A stretch of 64,000 nt of DNA from DASSJM01 sp036280655 (GCA_036280655.1 DASUQI010000037.1:19819-83818), one strand, 5' to 3'; counted from the stretch's first letter, positions 51,218 to 59,598 are shown. Translations and numbers: made by a program. Notes: generated by a model not told the origin, from the sequence alone.

Positions 51218-51823
51218 CTAGCCGAACGAGCCCGTGACGATCTCGCCGGCGGGCTCGTACGTGGCGATCAGCACGCCGGTCGTCGAGACCCTGCTGTCGA
51301 CGAGCTTCAGCGCGCCCGGGAGGGTGCCCTCCGCGAACAGGCGCTTACCCGACCCGATCACCACGGGGAAGACCATCAGGCGGAATCGGTCGACGAGTTC
51401 GTGGGCGAGGAGCGTCTGGGTCAGGTTCGCGCTGCCGTGCACCTGCAGCTCGGGCCCGTCCTCTTCCTTCAGCTTCGCAAGCCCCTCCGCCGCGTCGCCC
51501 TCGATCAGGACGGAGTTGCTCCACCCGAGCGTGGGCCGGCCTCGGGACGCGACGTACTTCGTGGCCTCGTTGAACACCTTGCCGCCGGCCTCCTCCGGCG
51601 CGGTCGGCCAGTAGGCGGCGAAGATGTCGTAGGTCCTGCGCCCGAGCACCATCGCGAACGGCGTGCTCGTCGCCTCGGCCATGTAGCTGTCCACCACGTC
51701 GTCCCAGAGGTTGACGGACCACCCTCCGAGCGCGAATCCGGTCTCGGCATCCTCGTCCGGCCCGCCAGGCGCCTGCATCACCCCGTCGAGGGTCAGGAAC
51801 GTGCTGACGATCAGCTCTCGCAT
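51218..51823 (-). CDS. Dihydrofolate reductase/RibD-C family protein
   Basis: A 201-residue reductase-fold protein: ELIVSTFLTLDGVMQAPGG, MVLGRRTYDIFAAYWPTAP, LQVHGSANLTQTLL and DRFRLMVFPVVIGSGKRLF. Complete. The family uses NADPH, but members of this type have no assigned substrate. It is one of four DHFR-family genes in the window, two of which are broken. Confidence 0.92.
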   Translation of the reverse strand: MRELIVSTFLTLDGVMQAPGGPDEDAETGFALGGWSVNLWDDVVDSYMAEATSTPFAMVLGRRTYDIFAAYWPTAPEEAGGKVFNEATKYVASRGRPTLGWSNSVLIEGDAAEGLAKLKEEDGPELQVHGSANLTQTLLAHELVDRFRLMVFPVVIGSGKRLFAEGTLPGALKLVDSRVSTTGVLIATYEPAGEIVTGSFG

Positions 51824-51853
51824 CGTCGCTCCTTCGGATTGTGGGACCCGGAG

Positions 51854-52246
51854 CTACCGCTCGGCGGGCTGGAAGATCTCCACCGCGTTGCCTGCGGGAT
51901 CCTCGACCAGGATCTGCTTGCCTCCGGGGCCGGTCACGATGTCGTTACGGAACCTCAGCCCGGCGGCGCGGAGCCGTTCGACCTCCTTCGAGATGTCGTC
52001 GACCACGAACTCGATCCGGTTCCAGCCGCCCGGTTCGGGCTTGCGACCGTCCGGCATGGGTCGCCCGGCCGAGCTCTGCGGGCCGCTGAGCAGAAGACGG
52101 AGGGGACCACGGGTGACGTCGGCGAACGCAGGAGCGGCGTTCGTGCCGAGTTCGAAGCCGAAGTGTTTCGTGTAGAAGTCGACGGCGGCATCAACGTCGT
52201 CGACCATGTACCGGACGTTCACGGTGTCTGAGGGGATCCGGCTCAC
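51854..52246 (-). CDS. VOC (glyoxalase/bleomycin resistance) family protein
   Basis: A 130-residue protein with two betaalphabetabetabeta halves: VRYMVDDVDAAVDFYTKHFG and NRIEFVVDDISKEVERLRAAG, ending VEDPAGNAVEIFQP. One metal-type Glu (AVEIF) is present. Function likely detoxification or dioxygenase-like; unassigned. Same strand and cluster as the DHFR-family genes. Confidence 0.92.
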   Translation of the reverse strand: MSRIPSDTVNVRYMVDDVDAAVDFYTKHFGFELGTNAAPAFADVTRGPLRLLLSGPQSSAGRPMPDGRKPEPGGWNRIEFVVDDISKEVERLRAAGLRFRNDIVTGPGGKQILVEDPAGNAVEIFQPAER

Positions 52247-52336
52247 CTCCCTGATCGCGCGCGGATGAGGCCCATCCTTGGGGCTCTGCCCCGGACCGCC
52301 CCGGGCGAAACATCGCGCGGCACCTCTGGACGGTCG

Positions 52337-53500
52337 CTATCCGGCCGAGGCGGCGAACAGCTCCCACTCCCCCGGGACACCGCGGAGCCCGACGGCGCCG
52401 AGCGGAGTGAACGCGAGGTCGGTTCCCGTCACGAGGTCCCGGACGGTTCGCGTGACGACGACCTCACGCTCGCCCGCCTCACCGAGTGCCCGGGCGGCGA
52501 TGTGCACGCCGATCCCTCCAACGTCCTCGTCGCGGATCTCGATCTCGCCCGTGTGGATCGCCGAGCGGATCGCGAGCCCGAGGTCCCCGCACGCGGCGGT
52601 GAACCCGAATGCACACCGGAGCGCTCGGGTCGGCGCGTCGAAGGTCGCCAGGATGCCGTCGCCGGTGGACTTCACGAAGCGTCCACGGAACCGTTCCACT
52701 TCCTCCCGCCCGATGCGATCGTGGCGATCCAGGAGCCGCCTCCATCGCTGGTCACCCAGGTCGGCAGCCTGCTCCGTGGATCGAACGATGTCCGTGAACA
52801 GGACGGTCGCGAGGACGCGATCCGCGTCCTGTGCCGCCTGCCACGACTGCATCTGCTCCTGGGTCCAAGCGAACGCCTCTACGTATCTGCTCGCCGGAGC
52901 CCGGTCCACCGGCTGGTACGTGAGGACCGTGACCCCGGACTCGAAGGTCCTCGTGTCGACGAGATGCAGGTGCGTGACGTCGGTCGCGTCGTGGAACAGG
53001 CGCTTGCCGCTGCCGAGGACCAGCGGGAACACCATCAGTCGGTACTCGTCGATGACCTCGTGTCCGACGAGCGAGTTGAGAAGGTCGGAGCTCCCGTAGA
53101 GGTAGATGTCCCCTCCCGGCTCACGCTTCAGCTCCCGGATCCTCTCGACCGGGTTCTCGGCGATGATCGTCGTGTTCTGCCACGCCGCCGACTTCAGGCT
53201 CCCGGACACGACGTACTTCGGGATGCCGTTCATCCGGTCGGCGAACCCCTCGTCCCCCGGTGCCGTGGGCCAGAACGCGGCGAAGATCTCGTAGGTGACT
53301 CGCCCCAACAGGATGGCGCCGGCGTCGAAGAGCTCGTCGATCTTGAACCGCTGCTGGTCCTCGCCCGCGTAGCTCAGTGCCCAGGTGTTCTTGCCGTCCT
53401 GGTGCTGGTCGTGGCCGGGGGCCTCCATGACGCCGTCGAGCGTCACGAACTCGGACGCGATCAGCTTTCGCTGCGCGGCCTCCGGACGCGAGGTCTCCAC
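52337..53500 (-). CDS. DHFR/RibD-C domain fused to a class III nucleotidyl cyclase domain
   Basis: A 387-residue fusion. Residues 11-195 form a DHFR-family domain (LIASEFVTLDGVMEAPGHD, ILLGRVTYEIFAAFWPTAP, EYRLMVFPLVLGSGKRLF). A short linker is followed by a class III adenylate/guanylate cyclase domain (about 225-385): TVLFTDIVRSTEQA with metal Asp237, VKSTGDGILATFDAP with Asp281, and VGGIGVHIAARAL. The pairing of a small-molecule reductase fold with a cyclase suggests ligand- or redox-controlled cyclic nucleotide production. The GTG start is inferred; the reading frame is intact. Confidence 0.88.
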   Translation of the reverse strand: METSRPEAAQRKLIASEFVTLDGVMEAPGHDQHQDGKNTWALSYAGEDQQRFKIDELFDAGAILLGRVTYEIFAAFWPTAPGDEGFADRMNGIPKYVVSGSLKSAAWQNTTIIAENPVERIRELKREPGGDIYLYGSSDLLNSLVGHEVIDEYRLMVFPLVLGSGKRLFHDATDVTHLHLVDTRTFESGVTVLTYQPVDRAPASRYVEAFAWTQEQMQSWQAAQDADRVLATVLFTDIVRSTEQAADLGDQRWRRLLDRHDRIGREEVERFRGRFVKSTGDGILATFDAPTRALRCAFGFTAACGDLGLAIRSAIHTGEIEIRDEDVGGIGVHIAARALGEAGEREVVVTRTVRDLVTGTDLAFTPLGAVGLRGVPGEWELFAASAG

Positions 53501-53685
53501 GGCTCAAGCTTGTCAGAGAGGGGACGCTGGGCAACAGTCCCACCGCCGGGACATCCGGGCGTCGATCGTTTCGACCTACGAACGACCGCAACCGGGACGA
53601 AAAGGGCGCGCAGGTCCCCGTCGGACTCGGCTACCGGAGGCGGAAGCGGGCCGAAACTGCGTGGCGTCCCCGAAGGTTCCCAGGC

Positions 53686-54381
53686 TTGAAGGCTGCTGCC
53701 GCTTCTCCTAGCATCGGTCGCGGTGCGCTTCCTCAGGCCCCTCCCCTCGTGACGGTGACGGCGATCGCGCTCGTTGCGTGCGACGGTGGAGACGACATCG
53801 CACCCCTCCCGATCGAGCGGCGATTCCTTACGGCCGAGGACGCACCGGGAACGAAACCCGATCCGGTCGAGACTCGCCAGACGACCACGGACGTCGCCGA
53901 TTTCATCGTGGTCTACCGACTCATCGATCCCGATGAAGACGAGTTGACCACGCTCCTCCAGGAGACCGGCTTCGAGGGGACGGGCGTGGACTCTCGTTTC
54001 GTCGGAGAGTCGCATTCGCCCGACGTGCCTCATCTCATCAGCGCGTACATCGAGCTCGAGTCCGAAGACGGGGCGACGAGCGTCCTCGACGTGCTCGAGG
54101 CGGACGTGCTGAAGCCATGCCCCGGCAGCTGCGCGACGCTGATCACGACCTTCGATGTCGAGGACATCGCGGATGCGCGCGGCGTCCGCCGGGTCGCCAC
54201 GGCCGAGGACATCGAGGCGGCCGGGACCGAAGACGAACAGCCCTTGGACAGCTACTGGGTGGGGTTCACCGTCGGTCCGTTCGTCTACACGGTGGAACTG
54301 CGAGGACCGCCGGGGTCCGTGTCTGAGGAGCAAGCTCGGAACATCGCGACCGCTTACCACGAGCGGCTCGCGGGCCCCTGA
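53686..54381 (+). CDS. Putative lipoprotein, 231 residues as called
   Basis: The mature part follows a lipobox-like IALVAC and includes FIVVYRLIDPDEDELTTLLQ, DVPHLISAYIELESEDG, SCATLITTFDVEDIADA and DSYWVGFTVGPFVYTVELRG. The TTG-initiated N-terminus is atypical. A better signal peptide (GTG at 53723, RFLRPLPLVTVTAIALVAC) appears if one C is added to the C run at 53743-53746, so the gene may hold a one-base deletion. Family not recognised. Confidence 0.7.
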   Translation: MKAAAASPSIGRGALPQAPPLVTVTAIALVACDGGDDIAPLPIERRFLTAEDAPGTKPDPVETRQTTTDVADFIVVYRLIDPDEDELTTLLQETGFEGTGVDSRFVGESHSPDVPHLISAYIELESEDGATSVLDVLEADVLKPCPGSCATLITTFDVEDIADARGVRRVATAEDIEAAGTEDEQPLDSYWVGFTVGPFVYTVELRGPPGSVSEEQARNIATAYHERLAGP

Positions 54382-54496
54382 CGCCCCGATCTCGATCACG
54401 GTATGCAAGAGCGTCCTGTCACTCGACCTCGGGTGGCTGGATGGGTGACCCGCCGCAAGAGGATCACGCTCAGCGTCGTGACACGCAGCAAGCTCG

Positions 54497-54989
54497 CTAG
54501 CGCGTCACCGTCCCGGTGAACGTCACGTGAGCCAGCGAGTCGTCGTCGGGGTCGTACGTGACCTCCATGTCACCGGGTCCCGTGGAGTCCCGTGTAGGCA
54601 CCGGTGCCGCCGACGATCATCCACGTCCCCGTTTGGGTCGGGCCCTCCGGTAGCTCGCCCGTGAGGGCCATGCTCAAGGTCCCATCCGGGCAGGTGATCG
54701 TCTCGACGATCAGGAACAGGGAGGGATCGCTGATCCCGTGAGTATCCACGACGGAACCGCCGGCGCAGAACGGCGAGCCCGCGAGGGTGGAGCCCTCGAG
54801 GATCTCACCGGTGGCGATCGGCTCCGCCCCGGGCTCGTCGGCTACGTTCACTCTGGTCCGAGTAACGGTGGGCTCGCCCGCGCTGGCGGTGGCCGAGGCA
54901 GCGCTCGGGGCCGCCGCGTCCTCCTCCCCACCGCCGCACGCCCCGCCGAGGAGCACGCTACCGAGGACCAGCACGAGTGCTCTGCGCAT
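54497..54989 (-). pseudogene. Small lipoprotein frameshifted near its C-terminus
   Basis: ATG 54989 with signal and lipobox (RRALVLVLGSVLLGGACGG), then CAGGSVVDTHGISDPSLF, GTLSMALTGELPEGPTQTG and GGTGAYTGLHGT. The frame stops at 54570; the adjacent frame continues DMEVTYDPDDDSLAHVTF, TGTVTR and a stop at 54497, as expected for dirigent/allene-oxide-cyclase-like barrel ends. One extra C near 54575 explains it. Confidence 0.75.
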
Positions 54990-55404
54990 GACCGCCCTTC
55001 GCGGGTCTCGCGACCCATCGCTCTTCACCGGCACGGAGCATCCGTTCCTCCGAGCAACTTCGGCACGTCGGAGCGGGGCGAGAGATGGCCTTGACCTGGC
55101 CGGCCGGGACTCGGCAGGACGGAACGGGACACCGCCGAACGACTCGACCGTTGCACGAACCGTTGCACGACGGCCTAACCGAGGAACTCGAGCTGCCCTG
55201 AGAGCCGACCTGCATGACGGCGTGCACGATCGCGGAGTCCTTGGCCGAGAACCCGAAACCCTCGAGGAGATCGTCCAGGTACAGCCCCGCCGGCGAGCGC
55301 CAACCCGGCGTGGTGATCGGCCAGGTGTCCACGCCGACGAAGGTGAGGTCCTCGCGGGAGAGTGTGTCCCTGCCGCCGTTCAGGGCGCGGCACTTGAGGT
55401 GCAA
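54958..55404 (-). CDS. Hypothetical ORF, boundaries uncertain
   Basis: The first ~75 codons have strong coding bias: HLKCRALNGGRDTLSREDLT, FVGVDTWPITTPGWRSPAGL, YLDDLLEGFGFSAKDSAIVH. After VGSQGSSSSS the sequence turns into a low-quality Ser/Cys/Arg tail overlapping the lipoprotein gene, so the real end is probably near 55190. The frame is open upstream to about 55490 with more Cys. No family recognised. Confidence 0.35.
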   Translation of the reverse strand: MHLKCRALNGGRDTLSREDLTFVGVDTWPITTPGWRSPAGLYLDDLLEGFGFSAKDSAIVHAVMQVGSQGSSSSSVRPSCNGSCNGRVVRRCPVPSCRVPAGQVKAISRPAPTCRSCSEERMLRAGEERWVARPAKGGHAQSTRAGPR

Positions 55405-55441
55405 GTAGTGGCACGGCGCCGAGGGATCGGAGCGGCAGGCA

Positions 55442-55684
55442 TCAGGGCCGGCGGCTCGATGAAAATCGCTGCACCGGGGCCTGACTGGGCGGTACTATGC
55501 GCGGCCTCCGAGCCTCGCGAACCGCGAACTGCCTAGAGAGCAACTGAGCCTCAAGGATCGTCTTCTCGCTCTCTTGGTGCCGCTCTTGGTCGGCGGTGAA
55601 GGCCCCAACAGGACCACGGTTTGATTGTCGGAGGACCCGTCGATAGTCCGAACGGGTCACGGGCGTAGGACCATCGAGCGACAT
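55442..55684 (-). CDS. Hypothetical protein, 80 residues
   Basis: MSLDGPTPVTRSDYRRVLRQ, SNRGPVGAFTADQERHQESE, KTILEAQLLSRQFAVREAR. Charged, no TM, helical C-terminal half. Moderate codon bias; family not recognised. It is divergent from the receiver-like gene at 55768. Confidence 0.4.
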   Translation of the reverse strand: MSLDGPTPVTRSDYRRVLRQSNRGPVGAFTADQERHQESEKTILEAQLLSRQFAVREARRPRIVPPSQAPVQRFSSSRRP

Positions 55685-55767
55685 GACCGGCGCCGGCCGC
55701 GATGGTACTTAAAGGCGTTTCCGGTTGAGAAGTGATTTGCGACCGTCCACGGGGAGCCAGCGAGCCC

Positions 55768-56940
55768 ATGTCGATCCTCGAACGTTCCGCCTTGCCTCCG
55801 GGTCCAGCCGCCGACGGGAGCCCGCCCCTCGAACGTTCCACCTTGCCAACTGCTCCGGCCAGCGACCAGCTCCGAGTGATCACGGCCGGCAGCGTCGACA
55901 ACCTGGAGACTCGACTCGGTGCCAGTGGTTTCGACGTCGTCGCGGTCGCGCAGACGGAGGACGCGCTCATCGATGCCGTGACGGCGGGCAAGCCGGACGC
56001 AATCGTGGTCGAGGCCGACCTCTGCGCCTCGCTCGAGCACGTTCGAGATCTGGCACCCGATTCCGTGATCATCGTGATCGGCGATCACACCCCCGCCGGC
56101 GCCCTCGGTCGCATCGAGCGAGGGGTGTCGGGGACAACGATGGCCGGACTCCTGCACGCCCTCGTCGCCGAAGGCATCGGGGCGGCCGCGCCATGGGGGC
56201 TCGTGCCCGCGATCCAGCCGGGGGCTTCCGCGCCGACGTTCCAGAGCGTGGTCGGCTCCCTGCTGTCCACGAAAGCGGAGCTCGTCCGCGCATATGTGGT
56301 GAACGCGGTGAACACGTTTCGCGACCACGCCGAACTCGTGACCGCAGCGAGCACCGCCGTCGCGATGACCGTTTCCACAGGCGTTCTGCTGACGCTGAGC
56401 GCGCCGAGAACCGACGCACGTCCCGAGCGCGTCTCTGCCCCCACGCCGGCCGTGGAGCCCGCGCCGCAGCACCCGGTCGTTGCTGCGACCCCTGCGACAG
56501 CCAGGGCGCCCTATGACACCTCGTGGGAAGGGGGCGAGCCCACCGAGCGGCGGGAGCCGAACAGCGGTGAGCCCAGGGTTCATGGTCGTCTCGGCGCTCG
56601 GGGCGAGGGCACGGTGGATCCGGGCGAGGGAACGGTGGATCCGGGCGAGGGCACCGTGGATCCGGGCGAGGGCACGGTGGATCCGGGCGAGGGCACGGTG
56701 GATCCGGGCGAGGGCACGGTCGATCCGGGCGAGGGCAACCACCCGGGACCCGACAACCACCCGGGACCCGACAACCACCCAGGCCAGGACGACCAGGGCC
56801 AGGACGACCACCGCAAGGACGACCAAGGCGATGACGGAGACGACCAGGGCGATGACGGCGACGGAGGCGACGACGGCGACGGAGGCGACCAGGGCGATGA
56901 CGGCGATGACCAGGGGGACGGAGACGAGTCGCAGGTATAG
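55768..56940 (+). CDS. Receiver-like protein with TM segment and low-complexity repeat tail, 390 residues
   Basis: Residues about 30-150 look like a response-regulator receiver fold (LRVITAGSVDNLETRLGAS, DAIVVEADLCASLEHVRDLA, VIIVIGDHTPAGALGRIERG) with Glu-Ala-Asp near the usual phosphoacceptor, so phosphorylation is uncertain. A probable TM (VTAASTAVAMTVSTGVLLTL) follows at about 190-210, then a Pro/Ala linker, six GEGTVDP repeats, NHPGPD repeats and a long Asp/Gly/Gln tail. The tail would be extracytoplasmic and strongly acidic. Role unknown; the repeats may bind cations or span the envelope. Confidence 0.75.
   Translation: MSILERSALPPGPAADGSPPLERSTLPTAPASDQLRVITAGSVDNLETRLGASGFDVVAVAQTEDALIDAVTAGKPDAIVVEADLCASLEHVRDLAPDSVIIVIGDHTPAGALGRIERGVSGTTMAGLLHALVAEGIGAAAPWGLVPAIQPGASAPTFQSVVGSLLSTKAELVRAYVVNAVNTFRDHAELVTAASTAVAMTVSTGVLLTLSAPRTDARPERVSAPTPAVEPAPQHPVVAATPATARAPYDTSWEGGEPTERREPNSGEPRVHGRLGARGEGTVDPGEGTVDPGEGTVDPGEGTVDPGEGTVDPGEGTVDPGEGNHPGPDNHPGPDNHPGQDDQGQDDHRKDDQGDDGDDQGDDGDGGDDGDGGDQGDDGDDQGDGDESQV
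56602..56727 (+). repeat. Six 21-bp tandem repeats encoding GEGTVDP
   Basis: Unit GGCGAGGGCACGGTGGATCC plus G, nearly identical in six consecutive copies followed by a partial seventh, and then an 18-bp (NHPGPD) repeat. Very low divergence shows recent expansion and likely length variation between strains. Confidence 0.9.
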
Positions 56941-56996
56941 CTGAACCATGGGCGAGTTCTGGAGCTAACCCGCAGAGCCGGACCTTCGGCGATCTC

Positions 56997-57098
56997 CTCA
57001 TCGACTGCGAGGAGGATCGGACGCTCCGGGCGGTGCTGGTCGGGATGCAGGGGACATGGAGCGTCGGTAGCGTGCGGGCGGCTAGCCTGTCGCGGTGA
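56997..57098 (+). other. Micro-ORF repeat copy F
   Basis: LIDCEEDRTLRAVLVGMQGT in frame, ending in a TGA (57096) that overlaps the GTG of the following GNAT frame as GTGA. This is the only copy apparently coupled to a downstream gene. No clear start codon upstream. Confidence 0.5.
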
Positions 57099-57474
57099 TC
57101 GAGGTACTGACGTGCGAGAACGAGGCTGACGAGGCGCTCGGCCTCGACGTCCATAACGCGGTGTGGCCCCACGACCGGGTCGGCATCGACGAGGAACGGG
57201 CCTTCCGAGCGAGCACACGCGATCACACCGACCTGCTAGCGCGGATCGACGGGGCCGTGGCGGGCTCCGCCCTTGCTGCAATCCTTCCCGTTCGGCCCGA
57301 GCAAGTCTTCGTCACGTGACCGTGCTGTCCGAACTCCGAGGCCGAGGTGCCGGGAGGGCCCTTTACGAGGCCACTTCGGCATGGGCTTGCGAGCGTGCGC
57401 TCAACGCGATCGTCCGCTGGACACAGCGTGCCTGCGGAGCAAGCCTTGCCGGTCTTCCTCGCCGCAGATGAACT
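57095..57474 (+). pseudogene. GNAT acetyltransferase remnant
   Basis: GTG 57095: IEVLTCENEADEALGLDVHN, RIDGAVAGSALAAILPVRP, then TGA at 57317. The next frame continues HVTVLSELRGRGAGRALYEA with the acetyl-CoA loop, TSAWACERALNAI, so one base is missing near 57312. The C-terminus is lost and joined to another frame ending FLAADELDAMIEATDDDVL, apparently the tail of an unrelated protein. Confidence 0.75.
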
Positions 57475-57548
57475 CGACGCGATGATCGAAGCGACCGATG
57501 ACGATGTCCTGCGCTTCTGGTCTCAGCAAGACCTGTGACGGCCAAAGT

Positions 57549-57588
57549 CTGGACGCGTGACGCCGGTCACAGTGCCCGTACATGGGGC
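57549..57588 (+). repeat. Palindromic intergenic repeat, copy 3
   Basis: Contains the core GTGA-CGCCGG-TCAC then AGTGCCCGTACATG. Located between the GNAT remnant and the zinc-ribbon gene. Confidence 0.6.
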
Positions 57589-57598
57589 GGCGATGGTA

Positions 57599-57760
57599 CT
57601 AACCCTGGATCGGCGGTTGCCTCGCCCACGCGAACGGCTCTCCACCGATCACCGCACCCTCTTCGCAGACCCAGGTGTCACCGCAGACCGGACACTCCCA
57701 GGTCTGTCCGATGGTGGATGGGGTCGGGGGCTGACAATCGTGTTGGGCGGATTCGCTCAC
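57599..57760 (-). CDS. Small zinc-ribbon protein, 53 residues
   Basis: GTG 57760 after a GAGGAGA SD. SESAQHDCQPPTPSTIGQTW, then ECPVCGDTWVCEEGAVIGGE. The Cys residues of CPVC and TWVCEE, plus one earlier, can bind zinc. The longer frame to 57916 is not supported. Function unknown. Confidence 0.6.
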   Translation of the reverse strand: MSESAQHDCQPPTPSTIGQTWECPVCGDTWVCEEGAVIGGEPFAWARQPPIQG

Positions 57761-57951
57761 CAGGATCTCCTCTCTACGAAGCGAGATGTTGGGGATACCC
57801 ACGAGCGTGGTCCACCACGCCAAGGATGTTGCAAGAACCGAGCGGAATCGCCTAGCGCCGCACTCCACCCACCAATGCTGGATTCCTGGGGGTTCCGCCC
57901 GTCGGTGCAGACTCATCCCGGCCTTCCTCGGCTCGCTCTCCTTGCGCTCGT

Positions 57952-58605
57952 TCAGTCGGTCGGCCGGCGTCGCCCGATCGCGAGGTGATCCCCGACCGAT
58001 GAGAGCATGGCCGCGATCCCCGAGCCGATCATCGCCCCCACCGTGACATCGCCCGGATAGTGCACCCCGAGGTGCACCCGCGAGTAGGCGACAGCACCCG
58101 CAAGTAGCCGGATCGGCACCGCGAGCTCAGGTATCTGGCGACCGACCGCGTACGAGAACGCGAATGCTGACGCGGCATGACGTGATGGGAACGAATAGGA
58201 CGTTGGCATCGGTACCGCACGCAACGGGAACGGGTCGAGTTCCTCGCGATCGGGTCGGGGTCGCGCGATCGATTTGGCCAAGAGGTTCACCGTGCCCGAC
58301 GTCACCCCGATCGCGACGGCACCTTCGAGCGCGGCCCTGCGCCCTCGCCGTCCTCCGAGCGCGGCGAGCGCCGCCGCAATCCCCAACCACAGTCGCGAGT
58401 TGTTGGCCGCGTTCGACAACCGCCGGAGTGGTTCGTCGAGGGAGGGCGTCGGCGTCTCGGCGACGGCCGCGTACGTGGCTCGATCCACGGCACCGAGCTC
58501 TCGGAGCGCAGTCGCCCACGCTGACGCTGTGTCGCGGTGGCCCTCGAGACGCTGCGCTACTGCGTCGGCGATGCTTCGACGTGGTTTGGGTGGATCAGAC
58601 GACAT
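57952..58605 (-). CDS. PAP2 family phosphatase (membrane)
   Basis: A 217-residue protein with the three PAP2 motifs: KSIARPRPDR, YSFPSRHAASAFAFS and YSRVHLGVHYPGDVTVGAM. TM segments precede and lie between the motifs (LWLGIAAALAALGG, GAVAIGVTSGTVNLLA). Dephosphorylates lipid phosphates or undecaprenyl pyrophosphate-like substrates. Complete. Confidence 0.93.
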   Translation of the reverse strand: MSSDPPKPRRSIADAVAQRLEGHRDTASAWATALRELGAVDRATYAAVAETPTPSLDEPLRRLSNAANNSRLWLGIAAALAALGGRRGRRAALEGAVAIGVTSGTVNLLAKSIARPRPDREELDPFPLRAVPMPTSYSFPSRHAASAFAFSYAVGRQIPELAVPIRLLAGAVAYSRVHLGVHYPGDVTVGAMIGSGIAAMLSSVGDHLAIGRRRPTD

Positions 58606-58735
58606 TCGCAGGATTCTAGGTCGACCTGGCTACCGCTTTCGTTCGGTCAGGGCATCTCGACGGCGCGGCGCGATCGCCGCTTTTTGCGGCGCCGGGCGGA
58701 GCAATCGAGAGTCGACGCTTGAGGCAGCTGCCCCG

Positions 58736-58888
58736 GTGGTCGACTTTGACGACGACGTATATGGAGTTTCCGGCACGCCAGCGACGCTGCCGGTCGCTCT
58801 CTTCGCCGAGTTCATGATCGACTGTGAGCACAAGCGGACGATGCGAACGGTACTCGTCGGGTCGCTGCGGGAGAGGGAGTGGTGGTAG
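58736..58888 (+). CDS. Micro-ORF repeat copy G, 50-residue ORF with a plausible start
   Basis: GTG 58736 with TGAGG about 10 nt upstream: VDFDDDVYGVSGTPATLPVA, LFAEFMIDCEHKRTMRTVLV, GSLREREWW. The best complete version of the micro-ORF family, suggesting that these encode small proteins with a variable acidic N-terminus and a conserved C-terminus. Its stop lies 3 bp from the CECG copy 3 stop. Confidence 0.5.
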   Translation: MVDFDDDVYGVSGTPATLPVALFAEFMIDCEHKRTMRTVLVGSLREREWW

Positions 58889-58891
58889 GGG

Positions 58892-59221
58892 CTAGGCGCG
58901 AGGCTCGGTTCGAGTGGCTACTTGCGCAGGCGTCCCCTGGCGCTTCGCCACGATCGTGTATCGGTCGCGCTCCTCAACGATGAGCTCGACATCCGGAATC
59001 ACATGCTCGCTGCGAACGATGAACCGGCGAGGGTCGTCTCTGACCTCCTCATACTCCTCCTTCAACACTGCGATGAAGAGGTCGCACGTGTCGTATCCGC
59101 ACTCGCAGATGATGTGCACGAACGAGTTGGGGGGCCGGGATTCGCTTACCTGCTCGATCTGCTCGTTGATCTCTCTGGCCGCCGCTTCGTTCTTGGTAAC
59201 CCGTTCCTCCCTCAACCCCAT
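58892..59221 (-). CDS. CECG-motif protein, copy 3 (109 residues)
   Basis: MGLREERVTKNEAAAREINE, HIICECGYDTCDLFIAVLKE, EYEEVRDDPRRFIVRSEHVI, DVELIVEERDRYTIVAKRQG, ending GTPAQVATRTEPRA. Closely related to copy 1 (47568-47900). The ATG at 59221 matches the other copies; an extension to 59272 adds non-homologous residues. Confidence 0.8.
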   Translation of the reverse strand: MGLREERVTKNEAAAREINEQIEQVSESRPPNSFVHIICECGYDTCDLFIAVLKEEYEEVRDDPRRFIVRSEHVIPDVELIVEERDRYTIVAKRQGTPAQVATRTEPRA

Positions 59222-59383
59222 GGCGTACTCCCGTCTCCTGGACTGTCTCTCCTGGACCGTCCACCTTGGCATACCCGGAGTTGGAATCCCAAACTCTGAT
59301 CTGGCTCCGTGCTGTCCGCTCCGGACGCTGCTCTCCTAGCAGACCGGGTTGACCGCATCGGTACATCGAGCAATGACAGAGGT

Positions 59384-59415
59384 CTTCGGCGTGATCTCGG
59401 ACAGCGACGCCGAAG
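59384..59415. repeat. 9-bp perfect inverted repeat
   Basis: CTTCGGCGT and ACGCCGAAG separated by 14 nt, between CECG copy 3 and the proline-rich ORF. It has no T run. It could be an operator or a stem-loop; too little to assign. Confidence 0.4.
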
Positions 59416-59475
59416 TCTTAGGAGGACCGAAGTCTCAGGAGGGTGAATCCAATCAGCTCGAGCGACGACTCGGGT

Positions 59476-59598
59476 CTAGCCGCTCGCCGGCGGTTCCCCA
59501 GGCTTGGGTGTCCCCGGCTCGGGGGCCGGAGGCGGCCCGGGGGCCGGAGGCGGCTGCGGTGTCGGATCCGGGTCAGGTGTTTCGGTCTCGAACGTCAT
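59476..59598 (-). CDS. Proline-rich micro-ORF, 40 residues
   Basis: ATG 59598, downstream of a GGAGGAGG 11 nt away: MTFETETPDPDPTPQPPPAP, GPPPAPEPGTPKPGEPPAS. Low complexity; may be a real secreted or linker peptide or an artefact. The surrounding 59222-59867 holds nothing else convincing. Confidence 0.35.
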   Translation of the reverse strand: MTFETETPDPDPTPQPPPAPGPPPAPEPGTPKPGEPPASG

